Origin: Eubacterium maltosivorans
Lineage (GTDB): Bacteria; Bacillota; Clostridia; Eubacteriales; Eubacteriaceae
Reading direction: 5' to 3'
DNA length: 64,000 nt
Assembly (NCBI RefSeq): GCF_002441855.2
Contig: NZ_CP029487.1
Coordinates: 2,666,001 to 2,730,000 of the forward strand
Made by a program: the position numbers and the translations under genes. The notes under the pieces are model-generated. The model was not told where the DNA came from. It did no database searches and saw only the letters and a list, made by a program, of their open reading frames with translations. Positions 50,689-59,866 of this stretch are shown in pieces. The number at the start of each line of letters is the position of its first letter. Position 1 is the first letter of the stretch.

Positions 50689-50967
50689 AAAAAAAGCCTG
50701 CCCCTTACACAAGGGACAAGCTTCATAAGCCTGCGGTACCACCCAAATTGACGATAAATCGCCCACTCAAGTTCGTATACTAACATACACGCTCCCTTTA
50801 TAACGGGTGGAGATCCCGTCAGAGATACTTGGCAATCTGCCTTTTGCTCTGCCCTCATAAGCCCATTCAACCGACCGCATCTCACCGCTTTTCCACCGTC
50901 CGCGGCTCTCTATCCAGATGACATGCCTGTTTACTTACTCTTAATCACAGGTTTAATTTATATTATG
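50689..50967 (-). ncRNA. T-box riboswitch leader, probable tryptophan specifier
   Basis: On the minus strand the conserved T-box TGGGTGGTACCGCAG (50731-50745) is followed by a terminator, GCTTGTCCC...GGGGCAGGC with seven T (50689-50721). Upstream lie stem III (ACGGG-N7-CCCGT, around 50804-50822) and stem I with the AGAGAG element. A UGG triplet in GTTGAATGGGC (near 50860-50870), just before a short closing stem (TCAT/ATGA), is in the right place for the specifier codon. Uncharged tRNA-Trp would favour the antiterminator and switch on the importer genes. The specifier reading is inference from position and gene context. Confidence 0.88.
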
Positions 50968-50973
50968 TTTCGT

Positions 50974-51002
50974 ATTATAAGCTTGCCTGTGTCTTTTGTC
51001 AA
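50974..51002 (-). promoter_or_regulatory. Promoter of the T-box/ABC importer operon
   Basis: Minus strand TTGACA (50997-51002), 17 bp, TATAAT (50974-50979): a consensus sigma-A promoter. The leader begins near 50967. Confidence 0.9.
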
Positions 51003-51055
51003 GCCTTAAATTTTTTACCCTTCCAGAATAATAATAAACATCCCGGCCCCAAAAC

Positions 51056-51084
51056 TTGCGCTTCGCTGCACTTGCCTCTATAAT
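51056..51084 (+). promoter_or_regulatory. Promoter of nagA
   Basis: TTGCGC (51056-51061), 17 bp, TATAAT (51079-51084), 24 bp before the nagA start codon. Confidence 0.6.
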
Positions 51085-51108
51085 AAAATCAGAAAGGCAG
51101 AACCTCAA

Positions 51109-52221
51109 ATGATTATTCGAAACGCATGGGTTTACACTCCCGACCATCACTTTACACAAAAAGACCTTATTTTTGACGGCCCCTATATCCGCACACAGAC
51201 CGCTAACCCGGCCGAAATAGACGCCTCTGGCCTATACGCCATTCCCGGCCTCATCGATATTCATCTACACGGCTGTATGGGCCATGACTTCTGTGACGCT
51301 GCCGCGGATACCCTTAATGCCATGGCCGCTTATCAGGCACGCAACGGCGTAACAGGCTTTATCCCCGCCTCTATGGCCTTTTCTGAGAAAAAGCTGTCCG
51401 GCATTTTCAAAAACGCCGCCCGCCGGCCACAGGAGACCGGCGCCATGCTTTTGGGCGTCAATATGGAAGGGCCTTTTCTTTCCGAAGCAAAGAAAGGCGC
51501 GCAAAACGGGCGCTACCTTGTCCCACCAGACATTTCGATGTTCCGTCGGCTGAACGCTGTTTCAGACGGCCTTATCAAGCTGGTTACCCTGGCGCCTGAA
51601 CTCGCCGGCGCCGCTGAGTTCATCACTGCCCTGAAAGATGAAACCGTCATCTCGCTCGGCCACACCGAAGCCTGTTTTGAGACTGCCGCCCAGGCTTTTA
51701 CGCTGGGCGCTTCCCATGTGACGCACCTGTTCAATGCCATGCCGCCCTTTAACCACCGGGAGCCAGGGCTCATCGGCGCTGCCTTTGACCATCCCAGCGT
51801 CACAGCTGAGCTCATCTGCGACGGTGTCCACGTCGCTCCGGCCATGATCCGCGCGGCTTTTAAACTTTTCTCAGCCGGGCGCATTGTTTTCATCAGCGAC
51901 AGTATGCGGGCTGCAGGACTGGGAGACGGCGAGTATACCCTTGGCGGCCAGACTGTGCAGGTCTGCGGAAACCGGGCAACTCTCGCGGACGGCACTTTGG
52001 CGGGCTCAGTCACCAATCTGATGGACTGCCTGAGAAATGCCGTAGCTTTTGGCATTCCCCTGACGGACGCAGTTCAGGCTGCTGCTGTCAATCCGGCGCG
52101 GGTCATCGGCGAGTCTGACCGCCTGGGCAGTCTGGAACCCGGCAAGCTTGCCAATGTGGTACTGCTTGATAAGCGCCTGAATGTTGTGAAAATTTTTATT
52201 AAAGGAATTGCCGTTTCCTGA
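51109..52221 (+). CDS. nagA: N-acetylglucosamine-6-phosphate deacetylase
   Basis: A 370-aa amidohydrolase that removes acetate from GlcNAc-6-P during amino-sugar use and wall recycling. Motifs in order: metal HxH in LIDIHLHGCMGHDF (residues about 47-60), GVNMEGPFLSEAKKGAQ with the metal-binding Glu, ISLGHTEA with His, THLFNAMPPFNHREPGL with His, LICDGVHVAP, and the catalytic Asp in FISDSMRAAGL. The ribosome site is weak (AAAGG, 11 bases upstream). No nagB or PTS genes adjoin, so it stands alone behind its own promoter. Confidence 0.94.
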   Translation: MIIRNAWVYTPDHHFTQKDLIFDGPYIRTQTANPAEIDASGLYAIPGLIDIHLHGCMGHDFCDAAADTLNAMAAYQARNGVTGFIPASMAFSEKKLSGIFKNAARRPQETGAMLLGVNMEGPFLSEAKKGAQNGRYLVPPDISMFRRLNAVSDGLIKLVTLAPELAGAAEFITALKDETVISLGHTEACFETAAQAFTLGASHVTHLFNAMPPFNHREPGLIGAAFDHPSVTAELICDGVHVAPAMIRAAFKLFSAGRIVFISDSMRAAGLGDGEYTLGGQTVQVCGNRATLADGTLAGSVTNLMDCLRNAVAFGIPLTDAVQAAAVNPARVIGESDRLGSLEPGKLANVVLLDKRLNVVKIFIKGIAVS

Positions 52222-52223
52222 AA

Positions 52224-52272
52224 AAGCCCCGGTCAAAACTGCCTAAGCAGCATTGACCGGGGCTTCTGTTTT
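52224..52272. terminator. Terminator between convergent nagA and trxA
   Basis: Perfect 13-bp arms AAGCCCCGGTCAA (52224-52236) and TTGACCGGGGCTT (52253-52265) followed by a T-rich tail on the plus strand; the minus side has AAAAA mirrored to T and also suits trxA. Confidence 0.88.
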
Positions 52273-52279
52273 TATCCCT

Positions 52280-52603
52280 TTATTCCGCTGAATAATAATT
52301 CAGTTTATCCCTGAGCTCGGACTCTGGTCTCAAACCAACCAGAGTTTCCACAACCTCGCCATCCTTGAACAGCTTCATGGTCGGGACGCTCATCACACGG
52401 TATTCTGTGGCTAAAGCGCTGTTTTCATCGATATCGACCTTGACGATCTTCACCTTGCCGCTCATTTCTTCAGACAGCTTGTCCACAATGGGTGTTAAAG
52501 CCTTGCAGGGGCCGCACCAGGTCGCGAAAAAGTCGACCAGGACAACACCCTTATGATCTAAAACTTCACTTTTAAACTCACTTGAATTTACTTTCTTTGC
52601 CAT
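52280..52603 (-). CDS. trxA: Thioredoxin
   Basis: A 107-aa thioredoxin with the redox motif WCGPCKALTP (Cys near 32 and 35), the buried Asp in VVLVDFFATWCG, and the cis-Pro in MSVPTMKLFKDGEVV. It reduces protein disulfides in the cytoplasm. A strong TAGGAGGCATTAAA ribosome site precedes it. The flavoprotein gene is 11 bp upstream, so both share a transcript. No thioredoxin reductase gene is adjacent; the flavoprotein is a possible but unproven functional partner. Confidence 0.96.
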   Translation of the reverse strand: MAKKVNSSEFKSEVLDHKGVVLVDFFATWCGPCKALTPIVDKLSEEMSGKVKIVKVDIDENSALATEYRVMSVPTMKLFKDGEVVETLVGLRPESELRDKLNYYSAE

Positions 52604-52614
52604 TTTAATGCCTC

Positions 52615-53172
52615 CTATAAATTTTTAATCTGCTGTGCCAGCGCATCCAGCTCTGCGACAGCTTTTTTATTTTCAAGTGCCGGTGTCTCATCGGTGTGGG
52701 AAATCTCCACAAAGCCCATGGGTACGGCGTTCAGATTTTTCAAATACCATTCCAGCGTGTACTCCATGCCCTTGAACTGGTGTCCGTAGGCAGGGGCGCC
52801 GCCCACTCCGATAAAAATGATTTTCTTATTCGGAATATGAGAATGATCCTCCAGATTGTAAATCATCTGGGTACGGTCAATAACGGTTTTCAGTTTGGAA
52901 GGAAACGCGGTAAAGTACACAGGGCTCGCAATGACCAGAAGGTCGCAGTCCATAAAATCCTCATAGATCCATGTCATATCATCGTCCCTGATCACGCACT
53001 CTCCCTGATGAGGAATACAGTAGTCACAGCCCTTGCAGTGCTCCACGTGCACCTTGTTTACGTTGATGAGGCGCAGCTCATTATCCTCCCGGATCTGTTC
53101 CAGAAAATAATTCAGTATTTTATTGGTATGGCCATTATTCCGATGGCTTCCCATAATTGCGGTAATTTTCAT
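52615..53172 (-). CDS. NADPH-dependent FMN reductase / iron-sulfur flavoprotein-like
   Basis: A 185-aa flavodoxin-fold protein: ITAIMGSHRNNGHTNKILNYFLE is the FMN phosphate loop, then LVIASPVYFTAFPSKLKTVIDRTQ, typical of FMN_red. A cysteine cluster CKGCDYCIPHQGECVIRDDD (C-x2-C-x2-C-x6-C, near residue 48-58) resembles the compact motif that binds a 4Fe-4S cluster in archaeal and clostridial iron-sulfur flavoproteins. It probably moves electrons from NAD(P)H or ferredoxin to small acceptors. It is the first gene of a two-gene unit with thioredoxin. Confidence 0.88.
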   Translation of the reverse strand: MKITAIMGSHRNNGHTNKILNYFLEQIREDNELRLINVNKVHVEHCKGCDYCIPHQGECVIRDDDMTWIYEDFMDCDLLVIASPVYFTAFPSKLKTVIDRTQMIYNLEDHSHIPNKKIIFIGVGGAPAYGHQFKGMEYTLEWYLKNLNAVPMGFVEISHTDETPALENKKAVAELDALAQQIKNL

Positions 53173-53213
53173 CCTTCTCTCCTCGTCCTGTTGGTAACTC
53201 TATCCTAAACCCT

Positions 53214-56200
53214 TTAACAGAAAATGTCAATATGACTTCCCGCTTCGGTTTTTTCCACAATAATCTTAGTATCAATGCGGTCCTTCAGCTCCTCAACGTG
53301 AGAGATGATGCCCACTGTGCGGCCGTCATTTTTGATGGCCAGCAGACAGCTGATGGCATTATCAAGGGCTTCTGGATCCAGGGTCGCAAAACCTTCATCA
53401 ATAAAAATGGTATCCAGTGAAATGCCGCCCGCGTAGGACTGGACAATATCTGAAAGTCCGAGAGCCATGGAAAGCGCCGCCATAAAGGTTTCTCCGCCCG
53501 ACAGGGTGTTCGCACTGCGGCGCAGCCCTGTATAGGCGTCAACCACCTCGATCTCCAGGCCGCGGTTGCCGGATTGTCTGAAGTCACCCATGACCTCCAG
53601 CCGATAACGTCCTGAGGACATTCTTTCCAGAAAAACATTGGCGCTTTCCAGAATATCCTGTAAATATGCGGACAGGATATACCGCTCAAAGCTGATCTTT
53701 GGCTTTCCGGCCAGGGTACCCTTGATGGTCTGGTCCAGATGGGTGTAAATTCCCTGAAGGCGCTCGACCTCTTTTAATTCCTGTACCAGCCCTTCGATTT
53801 TCCCGATCTGCTGGCGGTTCTGGGCGATCTTTTCATTCAGAAGCGTTATCTCCCGGCGGTAGCCTTCGATCTGCGCTTCCAGTGTCTGCTGGCTTTCACG
53901 GTAACGCGTAAGCTCAACAGGGTTCTTATCCCTGAGCCCGTCCTCAAGCTCCCGCACCCTTTCGGCCGTGCTTTTGAGGTTAAACCGGTATTGCGTGAGC
54001 TCCTCTTCCATGGTCTGGATCGCTTCATCGCTCATGCTATGGCAGCCTGCATAGGTTTCCGGCGTAAGTCCTGCATCTCTGAGGGCTCTGCTGTAATCTT
54101 CGTTCAGCTTGCTTTCTTCCTCGGCTGCCTTTTCCAAAACCTGACTGCCGCTTTTATAGTTGGCTGCCTGTACGGCCTCCTCCTGCAGCAGTTTCTGGTG
54201 CTTTGCCTGAATGTTATCTTTATACCCCTTCTTTTCAGCGATTAACGCGCTGGTATTGCGCTCAAAGCTTTCAACTTTTTTTAAAAAAGCCTTTGGGTTC
54301 TCCATTTCTGGCGGAAATTTTAAAATCTCTGCCAGGTTCTTGATCTGTTCCTCCATCTGGGAGAGCTGCCCGCGCAGCAGTCCGGCTTCTTCTCTGGCTT
54401 CTTTCAGCTGTCCCTCCAATGCCCCGTAGCTTTCCAGCTGAGTTTTCAGCTTTTTTGCCACGGATTCCAATCCTCCTTTTTCCTTCTGCTTAGCCTTCAG
54501 CTGCTTTTCAGCGCTCTGGCACCTGGCGTGCAGGACTTCAAAGCTCTCTTCCAGATTTTTTTGCAGGGCGCTCACTGCCGCTTTGTCTGGAAGTACATTA
54601 TCCGCGGTATCCATCATTTCCGCAAGGCGTCCTGAGAGCTCTGTCTGGCGCGTTTCGATTTCTCTGCGCTGCAGGGTGCCTTCATTCTTCAGGGAGCCGC
54701 TTTTAATCTTCAGGGCATTCAAAGCCTCTGTCGTCTCTGCCAGGGATGACTCCTCCACAGGCTCATGGGCCTCGGCCTTCTGGGGATGGTGAACGCTGCC
54801 GCACACCGGGCAGGGCTGACCCTCCTCAAGCCCTGCGGCCAGTCCCGCGGCTGTTTGCTGCTGCTGTTTCTCAATTAAAGCCTGATACGCAGCCTCCTCC
54901 GCCTTGATACGGTTCTGGTTTTCTTTCCATTCTTTTCTCAGAGCTGTAATCCGGCGCTCGCGATTTTCAATAACACCATAAATTTCCAGCGCCTCCTCCA
55001 CCCGCTTCTGCCGGCTTGTCAGGTTTTCAAGCTCATGGCCGCTTCGCTGAAAGGCTTTTTCCAGCTCGAATATTTCCTTATCCAGAGTGTAGCTCTCGTG
55101 CTCCAGCTTTTTCAAAGACTCACTGTCCTCCTGCTGGCGTTTTCCCTTTTCCTCAAGCTGCGAAAGCTCTCCGCTTCGCTTTTGCAATCCCGCATGCTTT
55201 TCCTCAAAGACACGCAAACTTTCAGACAGCCTTTTTTCAATATCCAACTTTTCCTGAAGCTGCTCAATAACCGTGATGTATGATGGCGCGCTGACAGCCT
55301 CGTATTCTGCTTGCGACTTTTCAAGGGCTTTCTGGCAATCCTCCAGCTGCTTTTTAATAATGGTCAGCTCTGCGGCAGCCCCTTCTTTTTTACGGTAGGC
55401 CCGGGCCCAGGCTTCCTCATAGGGCTTGACCAAAAGCGCTTTCTTCGACAGAGCCAGCATCTCCTCTTTTTCCCGGACTGCTTGCCGCTCATTCTCCAGT
55501 TTCACCAGCCTTTTTTTCTGGTTTTCCAGCTGCTCAAACTGGATGTTAATCTGTTCACCAGCGGCAAGAGTAATGCGCAGCTGCTCCAGCGACTGGACCG
55601 CCTCTTTCTCCTGTCCTGTCAGAACACCAATTTCAGACGCATCGGCCTCGATTTCCTTCCGGGTTAAATCCAGTACATAATCCATGGTTTTATCATTCTG
55701 CGTCAAGGTATCCGCCAGCGCGGAGCCCCCACTGCATTTGATGTGCTGGCGCTCTGTCTCCATCTCAACACTCAGGTCATTATGGCGTCCTCTTATTTCG
55801 CGCAGTCCTGAGGCTACCTTATCCTTGAGGGTGTTGTACAAATCCATTCGGAAAATACTTTTTAAGAGCTCAACCCGCTCTTCTTCTCTGGCTTTCAGAA
55901 GACGGCTGAACTCTCCCTGGGGCAGCATGACGATCTGGCGGAACTGGTTGGCGTTAATACCGAGGATCTCCTGAACCTTTTCTCCCACCTCTGCCACTGA
56001 AGCGGAGATCAGTTTTTCCTCACCGCCTGCTATCTCGTACAGCACAGCCTCGTGCTTTTGCCGGGCCGTACCCTGGCCGCGTTCTTTTTTCCGATCCTGT
56101 TCAGGGATTCGCTTAATGCGGTAGGTCTTTTCCCGCAGCTCAAAGGTAAAATCCACCCACATCATCTCCAGCGGGTCGCCAAACTGGCTTTTCATCTCTC

Positions 56201-56384
56201 TTGACTGGCGAAAGGTGTTGCTGCCCTCGCCGTACAGTGCGTAGCACAGCCCGTCAAAAATAGTGGTTTTTCCGCTGCCGGTGGGGCCGGTAATCAGGAA
56301 AAGCTCTTTGTCCAGCCTCGTGAAATCAATTTGCTCCTCCATAAAAGGACCAAAATGGTGCATATAAAGGGCAATGGGTTTCAT
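53214..56384 (-). CDS. sbcC: Exonuclease subunit SbcC
   Basis: A 1056-aa SMC-like ATPase of the SbcCD (Mre11-Rad50-type) nuclease that opens hairpins and DNA ends blocked by protein. Walker A is ITGPTGSGKTTIFDGLCYALYG (near residue 35). Two long coiled coils flank the zinc hook QPCPVCGSVHHPQ (near 525). The C-terminal head has signature NTLSGGETFMAALSMALGLSD and Walker B DTIFIDEGFATLD. Q-loop IVMLPQGEFSRLL is also present. It overlaps sbcD by 4 bp. Confidence 0.96.
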   Translation of the reverse strand: MKPIALYMHHFGPFMEEQIDFTRLDKELFLITGPTGSGKTTIFDGLCYALYGEGSNTFRQSREMKSQFGDPLEMMWVDFTFELREKTYRIKRIPEQDRKKERGQGTARQKHEAVLYEIAGGEEKLISASVAEVGEKVQEILGINANQFRQIVMLPQGEFSRLLKAREEERVELLKSIFRMDLYNTLKDKVASGLREIRGRHNDLSVEMETERQHIKCSGGSALADTLTQNDKTMDYVLDLTRKEIEADASEIGVLTGQEKEAVQSLEQLRITLAAGEQINIQFEQLENQKKRLVKLENERQAVREKEEMLALSKKALLVKPYEEAWARAYRKKEGAAAELTIIKKQLEDCQKALEKSQAEYEAVSAPSYITVIEQLQEKLDIEKRLSESLRVFEEKHAGLQKRSGELSQLEEKGKRQQEDSESLKKLEHESYTLDKEIFELEKAFQRSGHELENLTSRQKRVEEALEIYGVIENRERRITALRKEWKENQNRIKAEEAAYQALIEKQQQQTAAGLAAGLEEGQPCPVCGSVHHPQKAEAHEPVEESSLAETTEALNALKIKSGSLKNEGTLQRREIETRQTELSGRLAEMMDTADNVLPDKAAVSALQKNLEESFEVLHARCQSAEKQLKAKQKEKGGLESVAKKLKTQLESYGALEGQLKEAREEAGLLRGQLSQMEEQIKNLAEILKFPPEMENPKAFLKKVESFERNTSALIAEKKGYKDNIQAKHQKLLQEEAVQAANYKSGSQVLEKAAEEESKLNEDYSRALRDAGLTPETYAGCHSMSDEAIQTMEEELTQYRFNLKSTAERVRELEDGLRDKNPVELTRYRESQQTLEAQIEGYRREITLLNEKIAQNRQQIGKIEGLVQELKEVERLQGIYTHLDQTIKGTLAGKPKISFERYILSAYLQDILESANVFLERMSSGRYRLEVMGDFRQSGNRGLEIEVVDAYTGLRRSANTLSGGETFMAALSMALGLSDIVQSYAGGISLDTIFIDEGFATLDPEALDNAISCLLAIKNDGRTVGIISHVEELKDRIDTKIIVEKTEAGSHIDIFC

Positions 56385-57544
56385 TTCTCTTCCTCCATAG
56401 TGGTTTCAAGCAGCTCCGTTATCACTGCCTGCTCATCTGCCTGCATAGCCTCGCCGTTGACAAAGGTATAAAAATCCTCAAACAGCTTCAGCGGGTCCTG
56501 TATCCGCTCCTTGATACGGCGGCTGCTTTTCTGTGCTTCGGTTTTCTCCCGTTTTTCGTAAGCCATCTCCAGCACATTCGGGTAAACCCTGCGAAGCTTG
56601 TCCATGGGATTTACCAGCCGCTCCTGATCCTCCAGAATTACCTTCAGATAATCCTCTCTGCCCTCAGCCTCGTAAGCCTCAAGAGCGGTCAGCCCTTCAA
56701 GCTCCCCATGGATAACGCGCAGGTCGCGCAGCGGTTTAAAGCTTACCGGTTCCAAAGCCAGAGCACCCTTTTCACCAAGCTCCACCAGTGTCACAGATTT
56801 TTTCTGATTCCATTCCGAAAAAGAATATTTTAGCAGAGAGCCGGAATAGCGCACCTTATCCCACAGCACCTTCTGCGGCCTGTGCAGATGGCCCAGTGCC
56901 ACGTAGTCAAAGGCTTCAAAATGCTCGGCACAGGCGTACTCAATGCCCCCGATCTCAATGGGTCTGACCGAATCATCAATGGTCTGAATATCTGCCATAT
57001 TGCCTAAAATCAAGCCGTGAGAGACCAAAACGTTGCGTCTGGACATATCCATCCGCTCTGTGATCTCATCGGTAATCTCCCGGTACATCTCATCATAGCT
57101 TATGGTCTTTTCAAGCTTCATCAGGCTCCGGTATTCCACAGGCTTAATAAAAGGCACTGTCCAGAAGCAGACCTCGCCCCATTCATCGTTTAGTATCACA
57201 GGTTCCTGCCCTGGCAGGTAATTGCCCGCGATATGAAGGCCCTGCTTTTCAAGAATGCCGCCATTCATGGCCAGCCGCTCCCGGCCGTCGTGGTTACCGC
57301 CGATGAGCAGCACAGGGATTTTCAGATTGAGAATAATTTCCGAGAGCACTGTATCCACCAGCCCCAGAGCTTCCTTGGAAGGAACCGACCGGTCATAGAT
57401 ATCGCCGGCGACTAAAAGGATATCCGGCCGCTCCCGGTCAAGCCAGGCAAGCAGCTGTGTGAGTACAGCCTCCTGATCCTCCAGCAGGCTTTTTTCATTA
57501 AGTGTCCGGCCTATATGCCAGTCTGAGGTGTGTAATATTTTCAT
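56381..57544 (-). CDS. sbcD: Exonuclease subunit SbcD
   Basis: A 387-aa calcineurin-type metallophosphoesterase. Metal ligands are in LHTSDWHIGRTL, LLVAGDIYDRSVPS, LLIGGNHDGRERL, VLVSHGLIL and VALGHLHRPQ, which are the Mre11 motifs in order. The C-terminal part (about 280-387) is the SbcD capping and SbcC-binding region. It cuts DNA with Mn2+ when driven by SbcC. TAAAGGAGAACGATC precedes the start. Confidence 0.96.
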   Translation of the reverse strand: MKILHTSDWHIGRTLNEKSLLEDQEAVLTQLLAWLDRERPDILLVAGDIYDRSVPSKEALGLVDTVLSEIILNLKIPVLLIGGNHDGRERLAMNGGILEKQGLHIAGNYLPGQEPVILNDEWGEVCFWTVPFIKPVEYRSLMKLEKTISYDEMYREITDEITERMDMSRRNVLVSHGLILGNMADIQTIDDSVRPIEIGGIEYACAEHFEAFDYVALGHLHRPQKVLWDKVRYSGSLLKYSFSEWNQKKSVTLVELGEKGALALEPVSFKPLRDLRVIHGELEGLTALEAYEAEGREDYLKVILEDQERLVNPMDKLRRVYPNVLEMAYEKREKTEAQKSSRRIKERIQDPLKLFEDFYTFVNGEAMQADEQAVITELLETTMEEEK

Positions 57545-57586
57545 GATCGTTCTCCTTTATGACAAGTATAGCGGATTCTTACAAAA

Positions 57587-57618
57587 AACACAAAAGCCGG
57601 AGTACGAATACTCCGGCT
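57587..57618 (-). terminator. Terminator of the membrane protein gene, TTCG tetraloop
   Basis: Minus strand AGCCGGAGTA-TTCG-TACTCCGGCT (57595-57618) followed by a T-rich tail. It sits between the 57690 gene end and the sbcD promoter region. Confidence 0.88.
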
Positions 57619-57689
57619 GATTTGTAAAAATTTTGAAAGAGGGTAACTTGTTTACAGTGTTATCATACTGCTTTTTGCTTAATTGCCCC

Positions 57690-58202
57690 TTAAGCTTTTG
57701 GGGCGTTTTTATTCTGGCTTACCACGCTTTTTAATGCCTTGTGAAACTTTGAGGAGCACTGAATCTTGGCGCCGCATACCCGATCGCCCTCACGGTAAAG
57801 CACGACGTATTTAGCCTTATTCTCGATCCGGGCCACGGTATAATTCTTAACCTTGCCGTTAATCCCCTTAAAGGCCTCCTCCGGTATCACATCGAACATT
57901 GCCTTTACTGGAATATCTGCAACTTCTTTGCGCCAGAAAAAGATTTTCCGCTCGATGTTCAGGCTTTGATGCGTCAGCAGCATAAAAAACCCTGTGGTGA
58001 TAAACCGAAGAATTACAACAAACACCACAATCATCACAATCAGAGCTGCGATGCCGATCCCTGTTTTTAAAGCGTAGTCATCCATTTGACTGATGGAACG
58101 GTTATAAATAAATACATAGGCCACGACAAACAACCCGATCAGTATCATGCCAACGGCGCTGAACTCCCGGCTGCGGACCTCTTCTCTTGCCTTTACTGCC
58201 AT
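57690..58202 (-). CDS. Two-helix membrane protein of unknown function
   Basis: A 170-aa protein. After a short basic N-terminus (MAVKAREEVRSREF) there are two hydrophobic helices, residues about 15-33 and 47-75, then a soluble tail of 95 residues (FFWRKEVADIPVKAMFDVIPEEAFKGINGKVKNYTVARIENKAKYVVLYREGDRVCGAKIQCSSKFHKALKSVV) resembling PH-like bPH_ domains of small Firmicutes membrane proteins. The start at 58202 follows GGGAGATTATA; a longer frame up to 58304 has no ribosome site. No defined family. Confidence 0.7.
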   Translation of the reverse strand: MAVKAREEVRSREFSAVGMILIGLFVVAYVFIYNRSISQMDDYALKTGIGIAALIVMIVVFVVILRFITTGFFMLLTHQSLNIERKIFFWRKEVADIPVKAMFDVIPEEAFKGINGKVKNYTVARIENKAKYVVLYREGDRVCGAKIQCSSKFHKALKSVVSQNKNAPKA

Positions 58203-58287
58203 TATAATCTCCCTTGATAATCGATTCTTTTCAATTATCATACCCGATTTGGAGAAGTTTTGCAAGGCTGCCCACTGTCTCAAAAAA

Positions 58288-58312
58288 CAAAAAATCCCTG
58301 GCACTCCAGGGA
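58288..58312 (-). terminator. Terminator of rubredoxin gene
   Basis: Minus strand TCCCTGG-AGTG-CCAGGGA (58295-58312) followed by six T, 19 bp after the rubredoxin stop. Confidence 0.88.
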
Positions 58313-58330
58313 CTTATTCAAAAGCCTTAA

Positions 58331-58492
58331 TTAAGCTTCCGGTGAAAATTCATCTTTGCTGACGCCGCATTCCGGGCAAACCCAATCTTCCGGCAGATCA
58401 GCAAAAGCTGTTCCAGGAGCTACACCATTATCAGGATCACCTACAGCGGGATCATAAACATAACCACAGATATCACATACATATTTTTGCAT
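58331..58492 (-). CDS. Rubredoxin
   Basis: A 53-aa iron protein. The four Cys ligands are in [11 protein letters not shown] (C-x2-C) and [14 protein letters not shown] (C-x2-C); the linker [18 protein letters not shown] is the standard rubredoxin core. Length is normal for the family. GAAGGAGGAGAAAAA is an excellent ribosome site. It carries one electron in the cytoplasm, in anaerobes usually to oxygen- or peroxide-reducing proteins; no such partner is adjacent. Confidence 0.96.
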   Translation of the reverse strand: MQKYVCDICGYVYDPAVGDPDNGVAPGTAFADLPEDWVCPECGVSKDEFSPEA

Positions 58493-58632
58493 TTTTTCTC
58501 CTCCTTCGAAGGTCTAGAATTTGTTTGTCTTGTATATACCCCGGAGCCTTTAACTTTAAACTCCGTTACCGCAATTATAACGAAATTTTCTCTATTTTTC
58601 AATGAAAACTTAAACATTTCGGGATTTTAAGG

Positions 58633-58638
58633 TATAAT
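58633..58638 (+). promoter_or_regulatory. -10 element of EamA transporter gene
   Basis: TATAAT 31 bp before the ATG; the -35 (TTAAAC, 17 bp upstream) is poor. Confidence 0.45.
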
Positions 58639-58668
58639 AGTTTTCGACATCTGTCATTGGAGGCGCTT

Positions 58669-59568
58669 ATGCAAAAAATAAAACCCTATCTGGCTATTTC
58701 CTATACTCTTGTTTTCTGGGGTATTTCTTTTATCAGCACAAAAATCTGTCTTCAGGCTTTTTCAGTATACGCTTTAATTTTCGGGCGCTTCGCCATCGCG
58801 GCGATTATTCTGATGCTGGTCAAGCGAAAGCTTGAGCCCGAACAGCGGCTTCTGAAACATGATCTTCCCCGTGTTTTAATCGCAGGCCTCATCGGCTTTA
58901 CGGGCTATTATGTTTTCGAAGCTGTGGGCGTAGACCTGACCGGAGCTTCCATGGCTTCCATTTTATTGAGCCTTGTGCCGATTTTCTGCATGCTCATTGA
59001 CACAATCATTTTAAAACAGCGTTTTACGCTCATAAAAGCTGCCGCCGTAGCCTTTTCCGTAGTGGGCGTTGTTATGATTGTGGGCCTTTCTGAAATTCAG
59101 CTCAATCCCTGGGGCTGTGGCGCCATGATTCTTTCGGGCCTTGGCTGGCTTTTATATAACTATCAGGCCAAGCCCCTTTACAGCCGTTATACCGGTCTGG
59201 ATATCACCACCTATCTCTCGGCCTGTATTGCGGGGGTTACACTGCCACTTGCCCTTATTTTCCCGCCAGATTTCAGCCTTTTTACTGGAGAGATCATCAT
59301 CAATTTTCTGTTTTTGGCAGTATTGGTCTCCGCAACGGCAAACCTCACCTATATGTATGCCCTGAAGAGCATCCCCATTCTTACTGTGACCATCCTCGTC
59401 AATTTTGTACCGGTCGTCACCATTATCTTCAGTGCGCTTGTGCTCGGCGAGACCTTCACAGCGCTTCAGCTGCTCGGCGCGGCCCTGGTTATCGCATCGG
59501 TATGTCTAACCGCGCTGCCAGAGAAACCAGCGGATGCTTCTAAAAATAAAATGAAACCTGAAGGTTGA
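58669..59568 (+). CDS. EamA family (DMT) transporter
   Basis: A 299-aa inner membrane protein with ten predicted helices in two EamA repeats. The first repeat opens AISYTLVFWGISFISTKICLQAFSVYALIFGRFAIAAIIL, the second LGWLLYNYQAKPLYSRYTGLDITTYLSA and closes VPVVTIIFSALVLGETFTALQLLGAALVIASV. These carriers export metabolites such as amino acids; the substrate is unknown. The start is the ATG at 58669 after GGAGGCGCTT rather than the in-frame TTG four codons earlier. Confidence 0.9.
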   Translation: MQKIKPYLAISYTLVFWGISFISTKICLQAFSVYALIFGRFAIAAIILMLVKRKLEPEQRLLKHDLPRVLIAGLIGFTGYYVFEAVGVDLTGASMASILLSLVPIFCMLIDTIILKQRFTLIKAAAVAFSVVGVVMIVGLSEIQLNPWGCGAMILSGLGWLLYNYQAKPLYSRYTGLDITTYLSACIAGVTLPLALIFPPDFSLFTGEIIINFLFLAVLVSATANLTYMYALKSIPILTVTILVNFVPVVTIIFSALVLGETFTALQLLGAALVIASVCLTALPEKPADASKNKMKPEG

Positions 59569-59578
59569 TTTCATTTTT
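59548..59578 (+). terminator. Terminator overlapping the EamA stop codon
   Basis: AAATGAAACCT-GA-AGGTTGATTTCATTT forms an 11-pair hairpin (one bulge) with a T-rich tail. The stop TGA lies in its loop-side arm. Confidence 0.65.
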
Positions 59579-59866
59579 GAATTTTTACTTAACTTTAAAT
59601 TTTCCGTCACCGGAGAGCGCGCTGCGTTTTCCGGCTTTTTATTTTGCCTGCCGCATCCTGTAAACACCTCTATGCTTCCTTATTATATATACGCCAAACT
59701 ATTTCCTTCAAAAATATTTTTCTATTTTTTTCGTAAAATATTATAAATTTTAAAATAGAAATTTGAAAACACGGATAAAAATCTTCATATTTCATCTTTG
59801 AAATCCTTTAATGGTTTTTTTTACAAAAAACGGCTGTTTTTAGCCATTCCTTTGCTTTCGACTTTT
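59579..59866. other. A+T-rich upstream region of the methyltransferase gene
   Basis: About 290 bp without a gene. It contains candidate activator sites for the sigma-54 promoter: TTTCA-N4-TGAAA (59790-59803), and a second inverted pair AATATTTT/AAAATATT around 59720-59750. Sites 60-150 bp upstream of -24 fit an enhancer-binding protein. Confidence 0.4.
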
